Counted from the first letter of the stretch, positions 33,878-42,671 are shown. The stretch is DNA of 64,000 nt from Melioribacteraceae bacterium (GCA_016342755.1 JAEINS010000004.1:1-64000), one strand, 5' to 3'. Translations and numbers: made by a program. The notes: generated by a model from the letters alone, not told the origin.

Positions 33878-34912
33878 CTATTTAATTTTCCTTTTTAATA
33901 TCATTACTGTTCTGTCATCGTTTTCAATTTGTGTGCCCTGGAAATTCTCAAGTTCGGCGTTTATCAAATCAATTATTTCATTCGGATTTTCATCTCTATT
34001 CTTTTGAATTATTTTTTTTAATCTTTGCTCGCCAAACAATTCTTTTTCAGCGTTCATTGCTTCAGTTATACCGTCTGTATATAAAACCACATATTCATTT
34101 TCACCTATGAACACTGAGTTTTCCCAATACTCCGCATTTGGAATTATTCCAAGAGCCGGACTTTTTTTGTTAAGCTCTATTAGAGAACCATCTTTTTTAA
34201 TTAACCATGGATAGTTATGACCAGCGTTACAATATTGAAAAACTCCTGAGCATGAATCCAAAAAACCGTAAAAGATTGTAACAAAATTTTTGGCCGCTGT
34301 ATTTTTAATTAGATAGTCGTTTAATATCTGAAGTGTATTTCTAATTGATTTAGCATTTTTAAAACTGCTTTTTAGAATTGCCTGAATCTGAGATATCAAC
34401 AATGCCCCCGGCATCCCTTTTCCGCTTGCGTCGCCAATTACCAATCCAAATTGATCTTTATTCATCGGAAGATAATCATAGAAGTCGCCGCCAACTGTTT
34501 TTGTAATTGAAGAATAGGCCGCAAGTGAATATTTTTCAGTTTCCGGTAAATGTTTAGGAAGCAGATCTGCTTGTATTTGCTGAGCAGCTCTTAACTCAAT
34601 TTCAATTCTTTCCTGTTCAATTATAAGTCTGTCGTTTTTACTAATCTCATTTTTAAGTTTCATTATCTTTTTATCGGACAAATGGTTAACTCTAAAAACT
34701 GAATCCTCTAAATGAAAAATTTCCTTTGAAAGCAATTCATCATAAGCTTTTTTAACAGTGCGTCTGTTCACTTTCTGATTTCTGGCAAAGGTTCCAACAG
34801 ACTGAATTTCATTTCCAAATTTTACGGTACCATCTAAAATTTTTTCAATTATCTGGTTTTGAATTTGTAAATGTACAGGTTCTGATGATATGTGGTTGAT
34901 ATTAAATAGCAT
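33878..34912 (-). CDS. GntR winged-HTH fused to SpoIIE/RsbU-type PP2C phosphatase
   Basis: An unusual fusion of about 344 aa. Residues 1-75 are a GntR-type winged HTH (HLQIQNQIIEKILDGTV, FARNQKVNRRTVKKAYDELL). A charged coiled-coil linker (about 80-110) leads to a complete SpoIIE domain: TVGGDFYDYL, GDASGKGMPGALL, GHNYPWL, LYTDGITEA and DDRTV. All metal-binding aspartates are present, so serine/threonine phosphatase activity is expected. RsbU-like enzymes normally dephosphorylate anti-anti-sigma proteins; none is encoded nearby. A DNA-binding domain on the phosphatase suggests that it regulates its own operon as well. Start at 34912 (ATG); a longer TTG frame would overlap the operator. First gene of the operon. 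Confidence 0.88.
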   Translation of the reverse strand: MLFNINHISSEPVHLQIQNQIIEKILDGTVKFGNEIQSVGTFARNQKVNRRTVKKAYDELLSKEIFHLEDSVFRVNHLSDKKIMKLKNEISKNDRLIIEQERIEIELRAAQQIQADLLPKHLPETEKYSLAAYSSITKTVGGDFYDYLPMNKDQFGLVIGDASGKGMPGALLISQIQAILKSSFKNAKSIRNTLQILNDYLIKNTAAKNFVTIFYGFLDSCSGVFQYCNAGHNYPWLIKKDGSLIELNKKSPALGIIPNAEYWENSVFIGENEYVVLYTDGITEAMNAEKELFGEQRLKKIIQKNRDENPNEIIDLINAELENFQGTQIENDDRTVMILKRKIK

Positions 34913-34936
34913 TTTTTCTTTTTGTTTATTGTCTCT

Positions 34937-34961
34937 ACTGTATAGACGCAATATATACAGT
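34937..34961 (-). promoter_or_regulatory. Palindromic operator ahead of the GntR/ABC operon
   Basis: ACTGTATA (34937-34944) and TATACAGT (34954-34961) are perfect 8-bp half-sites separated by 9 bp, 25 bp upstream of the first start codon. GntR regulators of the YtrA group bind palindromes with TGTAT/ATACA-type halves, so autoregulation by the 33503-33877 protein, the phosphatase fusion, or both is likely. Confidence 0.75.
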
Positions 34962-35076
34962 TAAGTTTCATAAATCAAATAAAAAAATAAAAGATTTAAT
35001 TTTACACGATTTTTAGGGATTTCCGTGTGAGAGGATTTTTCACATCAGGATACGATCCTAGTTTGGTCGGAATTAC

Positions 35077-35988
35077 TCAGTGTGACATATTTATTATATC
35101 CGCACTTTCACAACCCAATGATTCTATTTGAAGTGTGACATGATTAATATTAAACTTCTCCTTAAAAAGTTTTTCAACACTCTTTCTTAAATTATCAGAT
35201 TCACTAAGCATCATATCTTTTGCCTGAATATGAGCTTCTATATGAATATCGTTTTCGCCAACCATCCATAAATGAACATGATGAATATTATCGACTCCGC
35301 CAATTTTTACAACTTCATTTTCAATCTCTGATACAGAAATATTTAGAGGAGCACCTTCCATAAGAATATGAATTGCGTCAATTAGAATTAAATAACTTTC
35401 ACGTATAATATAAATTCCTATTAAAATTGTTAAAACAGGATCAATCCAATAAATATTCCAGAAGTAAATTGCTAATCCGCCAATTATAACCGCAGCAGAT
35501 GAAACCGCATCGCTTAACAGATGAAGATAGGACGATTTTATATTCATACTCTTATCAGCATCTTTGCTGAGTAAAATTGTTCCAATCACATTTGCAACAA
35601 GACCAATCGAGGCAACAATCGTCATTATAGATGCATCAATTTCACCCGGTTCCATTAATCTGATTGCAGCCTGATAAAATAAATAAACGGAAATTACGAT
35701 TAACACTGAAGAATTAATCACAGCCGCTAAAATCTCCGCTCGTTTTAATCCGAATGTATGTTTTAGAGTGTTCTCTTTCGATTTTAATTTCAAAGCAATA
35801 TAGCTTAGGATTACAGAGATTCCGTCACTAAAATTATGGAGTGCGTCCGAAATCAATGACAAACTTCCGGAAAGAACACCGCCTATTAATTCCGCAATGG
35901 TTATTATAAAATTAAGTATCATTGTTATTAATAAACGCCCGGTTGTACCGGTAAAATCATGGTGATGGTGACTATGGTTATGTGACAT
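35077..35988 (-). CDS. Cation diffusion facilitator (Zn/Co/Cd efflux, CzcD-like)
   Basis: An inner-membrane metal/proton antiporter. It starts with a His-rich MSHNHSHHHHDF metal-binding leader. Six transmembrane helices follow, with the two transport-site motifs SDALHNFSD (HxxxD in helix 2) and YLHLLSDAVSS (HxxxD in helix 5), the arrangement of zinc-type CDF carriers. The cytoplasmic C-terminal domain (about 210-300) carries HHVHLWMVGENDIHIEAHI, the ferredoxin-like zinc-sensing fold. Length 303 aa is typical. A TATATTTG box lies 28 bp upstream. It is transcribed alone. Confidence 0.95.
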   Translation of the reverse strand: MSHNHSHHHHDFTGTTGRLLITMILNFIITIAELIGGVLSGSLSLISDALHNFSDGISVILSYIALKLKSKENTLKHTFGLKRAEILAAVINSSVLIVISVYLFYQAAIRLMEPGEIDASIMTIVASIGLVANVIGTILLSKDADKSMNIKSSYLHLLSDAVSSAAVIIGGLAIYFWNIYWIDPVLTILIGIYIIRESYLILIDAIHILMEGAPLNISVSEIENEVVKIGGVDNIHHVHLWMVGENDIHIEAHIQAKDMMLSESDNLRKSVEKLFKEKFNINHVTLQIESLGCESADIINMSH

Positions 35989-36015
35989 TTAGATTCACTT
36001 TCATTTTTATTGATT

Positions 36016-36023
36016 CAAATATA
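36016..36023 (-). promoter_or_regulatory. Possible -7 box (TATATTTG) of the cation efflux gene
   Basis: On the minus strand an exact TAnnTTTG, 28 bp upstream of the start codon. The -33 region lacks a clear TTTG. Confidence 0.5.
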
Positions 36024-36124
36024 ATCACTTTTATAAGAGATTACATCTTGTTTTGAAAGTTGAATTCAATGAAGGGAAAAAGAAAATGCCGTTAATATTT
36101 GGAAGGGAGATGATCATAAAAAAG

Positions 36125-36233
36125 CCCGAAAATGTATTTTTATCTTATTAATTCTTTAAATAATTGTCTATGCTGCTGTTGCATAAAATCAAACTTTAAT
36201 ACCCTTAACATCATATCACAATACATTTTCGGG
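36125..36233. repeat. 109-bp inverted-repeat element
   Basis: CCCGAAAATGTATT (36125-36138) and AATACATTTTCGGG (36220-36233) are perfect 14-bp inverted ends. Pairing extends outward through AAAAG and CTTTT past a small bulge. The interior of 81 bp has no ORF. It occupies the 454-bp gap between the cation efflux gene and the arginine decarboxylase gene, which shows nothing else nameable. It could be a small MITE, a REP-like sequence or a structured 3' end. Confidence 0.65.
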
Positions 36234-36442
36234 AAACTTTTATAAAATATTTATGAAGTATCCCGGACAGTTTTAGAATAGTTTATCTCGATAAGAACGA
36301 GAGGAATAAGTTAAATTAATATCATTTAAAGTCAATCCATAAAAATTACAAAAATCAGTCAGAGTCAGTGATTCTTAAAGGCTAAATATATCTTCTCATA
36401 ATAATTCTCACCTTTCATTAAATCCATTTACCGGCTTCGAAT

Positions 36443-37834
36443 CTAATAACCTAAAATCTTCATCATAGCTTTGTAACTTTGCTCTTTTGAAAAAAGCTTA
36501 GTAATAATCTCGCCATTTTCGTCTTTATCAATTATAATATGTTTTGGATCGGGAATTAAACAATGCTGTAAACCTCCATAACCGCCAATGGTTTCCTGGT
36601 ATGCTCCTGTATTAAAAAATCCGATATACGTTCTTTTATTTGCATTAAACTTTGGAAGATATATTGCGTTAGCGTGTTGCTCGGAATTATAATAATCATC
36701 ACTGTCGCAAGTTAATCCGCCAAGAAGAATACGTTCATATTCCTGATCCCAATTATTTATTGGAAGCATAATAAAGCGCTTATTAATTGCCCATGTATCT
36801 GGAAGTGTTGTCATAAAAGAACTGTCAATCATATTCCATGCTTCTCTGTCATTTTGTTTTTTCTGATCAAGAACAGAATATAAAATCCCTCCGCTCTCAC
36901 CTACCGTAAAAGAACCAAATTCAGTGAAAATATCAGGTTCCTGAACTTCATTTTCTTCACATGTTACTTTTATCTGATTTATAATTTCTTCTGCCATGTA
37001 TTCAAAGTCATAATCGAATGCTAATGAACTCTTAATGGGGAAACCACCGCCAATATTAAGGGAATCCAATTCCGGGCAAATTTTCTTCAGCTCTACATAT
37101 ACCTTCAAACTTTTATGAAGTTCATTCCAATAATAAGCGTTATCCTTAATTCCGGTATTGATGAAAAAATGAAGCATCTTTAACTTAAACTTTGGATTGT
37201 TTTTAATTTTTGCTACATAGAAAGGAACTATATCTTTGTATCCAATTCCTAGTCTGGAAGTATAAAACTCAAACATTGGTTCTTCTTCAGAAGCAATTCT
37301 AATTCCAATATTAATTTCATTTTCTAAAACATCTTCATATTTTCCTAGTTCGGTAAAGTTATCTAAGACGGGAATAACATTTTTAAAACCTTTTTTATAT
37401 AGATTTGAGATGTTTTGGATATAATCATCCTTCTTGTATCCGTTACAAAGTATGAACTTCTCCTTACTTAAATGACCATTTTCCTCAAGAGATTCAATAA
37501 TATTTATATCAAATGCCGAAGAAGTTTCAATATGTATATTGTTTTTAAGAGCTTCTTCCATAACATGCGAAAAGTGCGAACTTTTTGTACAGTAGCAATA
37601 ATTATACTTCCCTTTATACTCAGATTTAGCCATTGCAACATTAAACCACATTTTCGCTTTTTTAATCTGATTAGTAATTTGCGGCAAATAGGTGAATTTA
37701 ACAGGGGTTCCGTACTGTTTTATAATATCCATTAAAGGAATATCATGATAATATAGTTCGTTGTCTTCTACTCTAAATTCCTCTTGAGGGAAATCAAATG
37801 TCTGTTCGATTAAATCAATATACTTATTTTTCAT
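36443..37834 (-). CDS. speA: Arginine decarboxylase-like PLP enzyme, fold type III
   Basis: A polyamine-pathway decarboxylase (arginine to agmatine) of the alanine-racemase fold. The PLP lysine lies in YCYCTKSSHF. HIETSSAFDINII provides the conserved barrel segment, GGGFPIK the phosphate-binding glycine loop, and EFGSFTVGESGG the EPG-like motif. GGLTCDSDD supplies the second-subunit Cys-Asp of the active site. At 463 aa it is close to the shorter Bacteroidota SpeA-like proteins and well below E. coli SpeA (658 aa), lacking its insertion domains. The start is the ATG at 37834; a TTG 36 nt upstream was rejected. The alternative is a related diamino-acid decarboxylase. Monocistronic. Confidence 0.82.
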   Translation of the reverse strand: MKNKYIDLIEQTFDFPQEEFRVEDNELYYHDIPLMDIIKQYGTPVKFTYLPQITNQIKKAKMWFNVAMAKSEYKGKYNYCYCTKSSHFSHVMEEALKNNIHIETSSAFDINIIESLEENGHLSKEKFILCNGYKKDDYIQNISNLYKKGFKNVIPVLDNFTELGKYEDVLENEINIGIRIASEEEPMFEFYTSRLGIGYKDIVPFYVAKIKNNPKFKLKMLHFFINTGIKDNAYYWNELHKSLKVYVELKKICPELDSLNIGGGFPIKSSLAFDYDFEYMAEEIINQIKVTCEENEVQEPDIFTEFGSFTVGESGGILYSVLDQKKQNDREAWNMIDSSFMTTLPDTWAINKRFIMLPINNWDQEYERILLGGLTCDSDDYYNSEQHANAIYLPKFNANKRTYIGFFNTGAYQETIGGYGGLQHCLIPDPKHIIIDKDENGEIITKLFSKEQSYKAMMKILGY

Positions 37835-37867
37835 CAACTTTCTATAAATTAGTTTAAAGGTATTGCT

Positions 37868-37875
37868 CAAATGTA
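37868..37875 (-). promoter_or_regulatory. Possible -7 box (TACATTTG) of the arginine decarboxylase gene
   Basis: Minus-strand match to TAnnTTTG, 34 bp upstream of the chosen ATG. Its position supports that start over the TTG at 37870, which would lie inside the box. Confidence 0.45.
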
Positions 37876-37961
37876 ACTCACTTACATTAGGAATTCAATA
37901 TAAAAGTAACTAAGTTAGAATATTTAAGATAAGCGTGAAATAAATAATTTAAGGTGTTTAT

Positions 37962-38492
37962 ATGGATCTTTTTGAAGCAATTGAAAAAAGATATACTCAT
38001 AGAGGTGAATTTACTAGTTCTGTTGTTCCGGAAGAGGATTTACGAAAAATTGCCGGAGCTGGCTTAAAAGCTCCCTCGGGCAAAAACTTGCAAACTACAT
38101 CATTTGTTATTGTAAATGAAAAAGAGATACTTGATAAAATTAAAAGTGTTTTACCCAATAAAAGTCCGATTAAAACATGTAATGCATTAATAGTATGTGT
38201 AATTGATAAGAATCCTGATGATTTTTATTATGGATATAATTTTCAATTGGAAGATTGTGCCGCGTCAGTTCAGAATATGCTTCTGGCAATTACCGATCTT
38301 GGATATGCATCGGTTTGGTTAGACGGGGTACTAAGAATTGAAGGAAGAGGTAAAAAAATCTCTAAAATATTAAATCTGCCAGAAGATAAAAAAGTTCAGG
38401 TTATTCTTCCCATTGGTGTTCCGGTAAATGAAGAACCAAAAGAAGACAGATTCCCGTTTGAAAAAAGAGTCTGGTTTAACAGATTCAAATAA
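37962..38492 (+). CDS. Nitroreductase-family protein
   Basis: A flavin (FMN) oxidoreductase of 176 aa. The typical opening MDLFEAIEKRYTHRGEF places the FMN-phosphate arginine/histidine. LKAPSGKNLQTTSFVIV (about 34-50) is the family S/P-x-x-x-N-x-Q-P motif with Q replaced in position but N and Q present. EDCAASVQNMLLAITDLGYASVWLDG (about 93-118) is the conserved dimer-interface helix followed by the G-x-x-S/T-x-W turn. The C-terminal IGVPVNEEP completes the fold. The substrate is unknown. AAGGTG lies 8 nt upstream of the ATG. A clear terminator follows. Confidence 0.9.
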   Translation: MDLFEAIEKRYTHRGEFTSSVVPEEDLRKIAGAGLKAPSGKNLQTTSFVIVNEKEILDKIKSVLPNKSPIKTCNALIVCVIDKNPDDFYYGYNFQLEDCAASVQNMLLAITDLGYASVWLDGVLRIEGRGKKISKILNLPEDKKVQVILPIGVPVNEEPKEDRFPFEKRVWFNRFK

Positions 38493-38564
38493 CATAGCTA
38501 CAAACGTAAATACTAACATCTCACAAATAGCTTTTCCTTTATGATTGTTTACAACTGTTTTATA

Positions 38565-38593
38565 AAATCCGGCATTTTAATTACGCCGGGTTT
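38565..38593 (+). terminator. Rho-independent terminator of the nitroreductase gene
   Basis: AAATCCGGC (38565-38573) pairs with GCCGGGTTT (38585-38593), with one T-G pair, and is followed by a T-rich tail. It lies 73 bp behind the stop codon. Confidence 0.75.
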
Positions 38594-38651
38594 TCATTTC
38601 TATGCAAATTATGCGCACAAAATATATTAGAATTTTTATTTTAACATTTTA

Positions 38652-38659
38652 TATATTTG
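38652..38659 (+). promoter_or_regulatory. Possible -7 box (TATATTTG) of the SRPBCC gene
   Basis: Exact TAnnTTTG, 31 bp upstream of the start codon. Confidence 0.5.
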
Positions 38660-38689
38660 AACACAACTCACAACAAATGAAAGGACATC

Positions 38690-39202
38690 ATGAAAATTAT
38701 AAAAATACTTGGTTTTATCGTATTAGGTTTAATTGCTATTTTTCTAATTGTTGCCGCGTTTTTACCTTCTGAATATTCAGTTTCAAGAGAAACAACAGTT
38801 AATGTTTCTGCGGATTCTGCTTATAACCAGGTTGTAGTTTTCAAGGATAGAAATAAATGGGATCCGTGGTTAGCGCTTGATACTGAAGCAATTGTTACAA
38901 TTACAAATACAGAATATTCTTGGAAAGGTGAAATTATTGGTGAAGGAAAAATGAAAGTACTTGAATCTGAACCAAATAAATCGATCCATTCAAAATTAAC
39001 TTTTCTTTCTCCAAATCAAATGACTTCAGATGTTTACTGGAACTTTGAATCGGTTGACAGCACCACAACAAAATTAACATGGACTTACGCAGGTGAGTTA
39101 GGTTATCCGGCGGAAAGATATTTTGGTTTGTTTTTAGAAGATATGATGGGACCACAATTTGAACTTGGATTAAGCAACCTTAAAACTTTATTAGAAAAAT
39201 AA
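38690..39202 (+). CDS. Membrane-anchored SRPBCC-family protein
   Basis: A 170-aa protein. An N-terminal transmembrane anchor (residues 4-26, ILGFIVLGLIAIFLIVAAFL) is followed by a START-like SRPBCC (polyketide-cyclase 2) domain with the family pattern VSRETTVNVSADSAYNQVVVF, a KWDPWLALD segment and the long C-terminal helix FGLFLEDMMGPQFELGLSNLKTLL. Members bind hydrophobic ligands; this type, with a single N-terminal anchor, is common and uncharacterised in Bacteroidota. AAAGGA lies 5 nt upstream of the ATG. Its terminator has been invaded by a MITE. Confidence 0.85.
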   Translation: MKIIKILGFIVLGLIAIFLIVAAFLPSEYSVSRETTVNVSADSAYNQVVVFKDRNKWDPWLALDTEAIVTITNTEYSWKGEIIGEGKMKVLESEPNKSIHSKLTFLSPNQMTSDVYWNFESVDSTTTKLTWTYAGELGYPAERYFGLFLEDMMGPQFELGLSNLKTLLEK

Positions 39203-39215
39203 CTAATTGCAATTT

Positions 39216-39382
39216 GCCGTCGGAAACTACTGAGGATGTCTCAAAAGTCTGATTTGTTATTCCGAACAAAGTGAGGAATCTTGTTTTTTAACTAAAAAGA
39301 CCTATTCTTTCGTCACTGACTTCTCTTAATCATAAATTTTGGAAGTTTTGAGACAGCCTCACTACTTACTGGCGGCTTTTTT
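39216..39382 (+). terminator. Terminator of the SRPBCC gene, interrupted by a MITE in its loop
   Basis: GCCGTC (39216-39221) pairs with GGCGGC (39371-39376) and is followed by TTTTTT (39377-39382). With the 129-bp element and one copy of the 6-bp duplication removed, the loop would be about 14 nt, a normal terminator loop. The element therefore landed in the loop. Confidence 0.6.
39232..39360. mobile_element. MITE, intact copy A, with target-site duplication
   Basis: A 129-bp non-coding element with imperfect terminal inverted repeats: GAGGATGTCTCAAAAG at the left and CTTTTGAGACAGCCTC-like sequence (GTTTTGAGACAGCCTC) at the right. It is flanked by a perfect 6-bp direct repeat ACTACT (39226-39231 and 39361-39366), the mark of transposition. 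The interior (TTCCGAACAAAGTGAGGAATC motif) recurs in inverted orientation at 50552-50694 with about two differences over some 105 bp, and the ends recur at 2925-3040. No transposase that could mobilise it is encoded in the window. Confidence 0.85.
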
Positions 39383-39430
39383 AATATTATTTACGCACAT
39401 GTATATCTTGCATAAAAATCCTGGTGCAAA

Positions 39431-40147
39431 TTATTTAATCGGTTTTAGTTTCTGATCAATTTCATTCAGCCATTTTTCTTTATGCTTTTGTAAAGTCGGA
39501 CTTGGATGCATATAGAGATTTTCATTATCAGAACAGTTTAGACCAACTATTTTTCTGCCTCTAATTTTTCCCAATACTCTCACGGCTAAAAATTCTAGCG
39601 ATTTATCACATCCCCAACCGGCAATGATCAAATTATTTTCATTAAAATTTTTGAAAGCGAGTTTAAACTCAGCCTTTCTCTCACCGGAAAAAATTGAATG
39701 AAACGCTCCAAATTTGTTTTCGCAATCTTCTACCGTTTTTATAAACAGCGTGCTTTTAGGTTCCCGAATATCTGAAAGATTTAATATTCTAACATGCTTC
39801 CATTTTTTTTCTAGCATCAATCTCATAATCTGATACTGGGTAATATCCGGTTTTGCGGGAATCAATTTATTGTTTGATAAAGAACTAAGCTCTGAGACTT
39901 TATATTTCTTTGGAATATAATTTTTATCAAGCGGAGCTGAAGAACCCGGGTTCATCATAATTACAATTAGATCAGGTATTGATTTATACAAAATTTTTGT
40001 ATCTGTATTACTTTCAAAATATTCCCGGTTATAAATCTCTAAAATATTTCGGCATTGTAAAATTAAGTTTCCCGAAAGTTGAATATCATAATAACTTCCC
40101 ATTACAACAAAGTGTTTTTTCAATTCGGCTGCGTATAAAAATTGCAT
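39431..40147 (-). CDS. DUF1643-like protein
   Basis: A 238-aa cytoplasmic protein. The central part fits DUF1643 (PF07799): VIMMNPGSSAPLDKNYIPKKY near 62-82 corresponds to the family's MMNPS-x-A-D block, DITQYQIMRLMLEKKWKHVRILNLSD near 102-127 to its second block, and AGWGC near 176-180 plus MHPSPTLQKHKEKW near 213-226 to its end. The first 55 residues are extra. DUF1643 proteins have no known function and are often found near phage or defence genes, which is not obvious here. It is transcribed alone, convergent with the SRPBCC gene. Confidence 0.65.
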   Translation of the reverse strand: MQFLYAAELKKHFVVMGSYYDIQLSGNLILQCRNILEIYNREYFESNTDTKILYKSIPDLIVIMMNPGSSAPLDKNYIPKKYKVSELSSLSNNKLIPAKPDITQYQIMRLMLEKKWKHVRILNLSDIREPKSTLFIKTVEDCENKFGAFHSIFSGERKAEFKLAFKNFNENNLIIAGWGCDKSLEFLAVRVLGKIRGRKIVGLNCSDNENLYMHPSPTLQKHKEKWLNEIDQKLKPIK

Positions 40148-40430
40148 AAAATCTAGTCACTATTCTATTTATAAACTGAGCTAAAAATAAGTAGAAACAA
40201 TTTCCTTTCAAAACAAATGATAAAAAGCCGCAAAAAACTTTCATAACTCTGAAAAATATTCCTACTAAATATCAACATTTTAGACTATTTTTAATTAAGA
40301 AGACAGGTTTTAGTGGAATTACTTTTGCACTTGTGAAACCTTAAAATATATTTTTGTATTTTACTATTTGTCGGGTATTCTTTAGGAAGATAAATATTAA
40401 TGTATTTATTATAAATCAAATGGAGGAAAA

Positions 40431-42653
40431 ATGAAAACAAAAATACTTTTTCTAATTTTGTTTTTTTCCGCACTTTTAACACAGCAGGTTAATGGCTACA
40501 ATTACGTACAATTTCAGGCCAGGCACATTAATAACTATTATAGCTGGAACACTTTAGAATTTAATGAATTTGAAACCAAAGTAACTGTTGACGGACTTTT
40601 TTACGAAACAACTTTAACAATGAAAGTCAGGCTAGGGAAAACAGTAGACTATTATGGAAATACTAATTTCCCCGAAACTGGCAATTACGAATTTATTTGG
40701 AATTTCAACCTGCCTGAGAAATCGGTAATTACAGATTGCCGTATGTGGGATGACGCGCAGAATAAGTTTTTATCGGCGCAAATGATTGATCTTTCAACTG
40801 CCGAAGCAAATTATGACAGAACTAATACTTCAAAACAACAATTACTTATGCGGGAATATCGCAATAGAAATTATAACGGAACTCTGGATAATTTTCTAGA
40901 ATTAAAAATTACTCCTGTTGATAGCCGTGAGTACAAAAAAATTGAAATCAAATATTTAACTCCATGTGAAATGTACTGGGATGTTAGAAGATTTAGAATT
41001 ACTACTAGAAATTTTTACAATCCGTATGCCCGGTGGAATAACGGAAGTTATACATACCCAAATAATGATAAGCCCGCAACATTTAAATTGATTGATAAAA
41101 ATAATAAAAATGAAATACCTAGAAATATTGTAAATATATATGGTAATTGGCAAAAAGCTGATGATTATTGGCAATGGCAAATTGGCCCAACAATTGACTA
41201 TAATAATTGGAGTAATGACGCATTATTACGAACTCCAATGGAAATTGTTGATGGTGAATATCTTAAAACATTTGTAGACGGCGAAAATAAGTTTTATCAA
41301 TATTCCGGTTTGCCGCAAATAACTGATGATGACAGACCCGGCCGACATGTGATTATAGCTCTCGATTTAAAGAATGAGAATAATAATCCCGTATTAAATT
41401 ACCTTAATCCGGCTCTGAGACATTCTTTAACAGAAAAGGATTCAATCCTTTTTATAGTGAGTGATTTTAATCCCAAATGGCTTGATAATAACTTTAGACC
41501 TAAAACAAATGATCTGGTAAACCAGAAAATGGATGAAGCAAAAACTTATGATCCAAAGTTAAACACACTCCCGTTTATTTTAAGAGCCGCTGTAAATAGA
41601 TTTAATCAGATAGATAAAGGCGGTGAAATCTGGTTAATCTCAGACGATGATTCACACGCTGAAACTGCCGCAGAAGCAATGGAAATACTTGAACAAACTG
41701 CATTGGCAGCAAATCATGAAATTAAATTTAGAATTATGGATACCGGCTATGGTTACGGGCGTTATATAAACAATAAATATTACAGAGGAAATCAATATTT
41801 ATATGAAAACTTATTCCGTTTAACAGGAGGTTCTTTTAAACAATTAAGGAATTACCAAAACTATGATTGGGCTGATGTAGGATTAGAAGTCTTTGCTCCT
41901 ACTGTCGGCGTAGTTGAAATTGATCCGATTCCAAATAACGGATTCAGTTATTCCAGAGTTGATTTAAATAATGGAAGAAAAAGTTTTAACATGATGTCAA
42001 GATACTTCCAGATTGGCTTATATGATGGTGATGCTCCTTTTGACGTTTTATACAACGGTTATTTAAACGATTCACTATATAGAAAAACTTTTGAAGTTGA
42101 AGAAACTGATATAAAAAATGAATGTGATCAGTTTGCCAAAACTTATTGGTATTCTTATTACATAAGAGAAAACTTACTTGCACAACCTCAGACTAATGAG
42201 ACAATAAAATATATCGAAAAGTTGGCAGTAGAGAATAATATATTAACTCCGTACAGTGGTTTTTTACTTCCCGGGGTTGATAATTATATTGGCTTCAAAG
42301 CATTAACTTTAGATGATACACTTACAGTTCCAGACAGCATTACAGCAGTTGAAGAAACACCTGAGCTGCCTAAAACATACGCACTATCAGCATATCCAAA
42401 TCCTTTTAACCCAACAACTACAATAAACATTCAAATGTCTACTGAAGCTGATATGGATTTTAAAGTTGAAATTTTCAACATACTTGGTCAAAAAGTAATG
42501 TCGTACGATTTCAATAATAATTACTCGCACGTAAAAAACATTGTCTGGAATGGTAAAAACGAATTCGGAGAAGATGTAAGTTCCGGTACATACATCGTTA
42601 GGTATGTATCAAAACAACATATTCAAAGCATGAAACTTCTTTTAATTCGTTAA
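40431..42653 (+). CDS. Exported VIT/vWA-like protein with C-terminal sorting domain (paralogue 1)
   Basis: A 740-aa exported protein. The signal peptide MKTKILFLILFFSALLTQQ ends near residue 22. A VIT (inter-alpha-trypsin) domain spans about 40-180, with a YEFIWNFNLPEKSVITDCRMW step. A vWA-like alpha/beta region (about 300-470) begins HVIIALDLKNENN, where the usual MIDAS DxSxS is absent. The C-terminal 80 residues are a type IX secretion/FlgD-like sorting domain, SAYPNPFNPTTTINI to SSGTYIVRYVS. It is expected at the cell surface or secreted. GGAGG lies 6 nt upstream of the ATG. It is followed after 18 bp by a paralogue of equal size. Function unknown; a surface adhesion or protein-binding role is an inference. 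Confidence 0.82.
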   Translation: MKTKILFLILFFSALLTQQVNGYNYVQFQARHINNYYSWNTLEFNEFETKVTVDGLFYETTLTMKVRLGKTVDYYGNTNFPETGNYEFIWNFNLPEKSVITDCRMWDDAQNKFLSAQMIDLSTAEANYDRTNTSKQQLLMREYRNRNYNGTLDNFLELKITPVDSREYKKIEIKYLTPCEMYWDVRRFRITTRNFYNPYARWNNGSYTYPNNDKPATFKLIDKNNKNEIPRNIVNIYGNWQKADDYWQWQIGPTIDYNNWSNDALLRTPMEIVDGEYLKTFVDGENKFYQYSGLPQITDDDRPGRHVIIALDLKNENNNPVLNYLNPALRHSLTEKDSILFIVSDFNPKWLDNNFRPKTNDLVNQKMDEAKTYDPKLNTLPFILRAAVNRFNQIDKGGEIWLISDDDSHAETAAEAMEILEQTALAANHEIKFRIMDTGYGYGRYINNKYYRGNQYLYENLFRLTGGSFKQLRNYQNYDWADVGLEVFAPTVGVVEIDPIPNNGFSYSRVDLNNGRKSFNMMSRYFQIGLYDGDAPFDVLYNGYLNDSLYRKTFEVEETDIKNECDQFAKTYWYSYYIRENLLAQPQTNETIKYIEKLAVENNILTPYSGFLLPGVDNYIGFKALTLDDTLTVPDSITAVEETPELPKTYALSAYPNPFNPTTTINIQMSTEADMDFKVEIFNILGQKVMSYDFNNNYSHVKNIVWNGKNEFGEDVSSGTYIVRYVSKQHIQSMKLLLIR

Positions 42654-42671
42654 CTAAAATTTGAGGATAAA

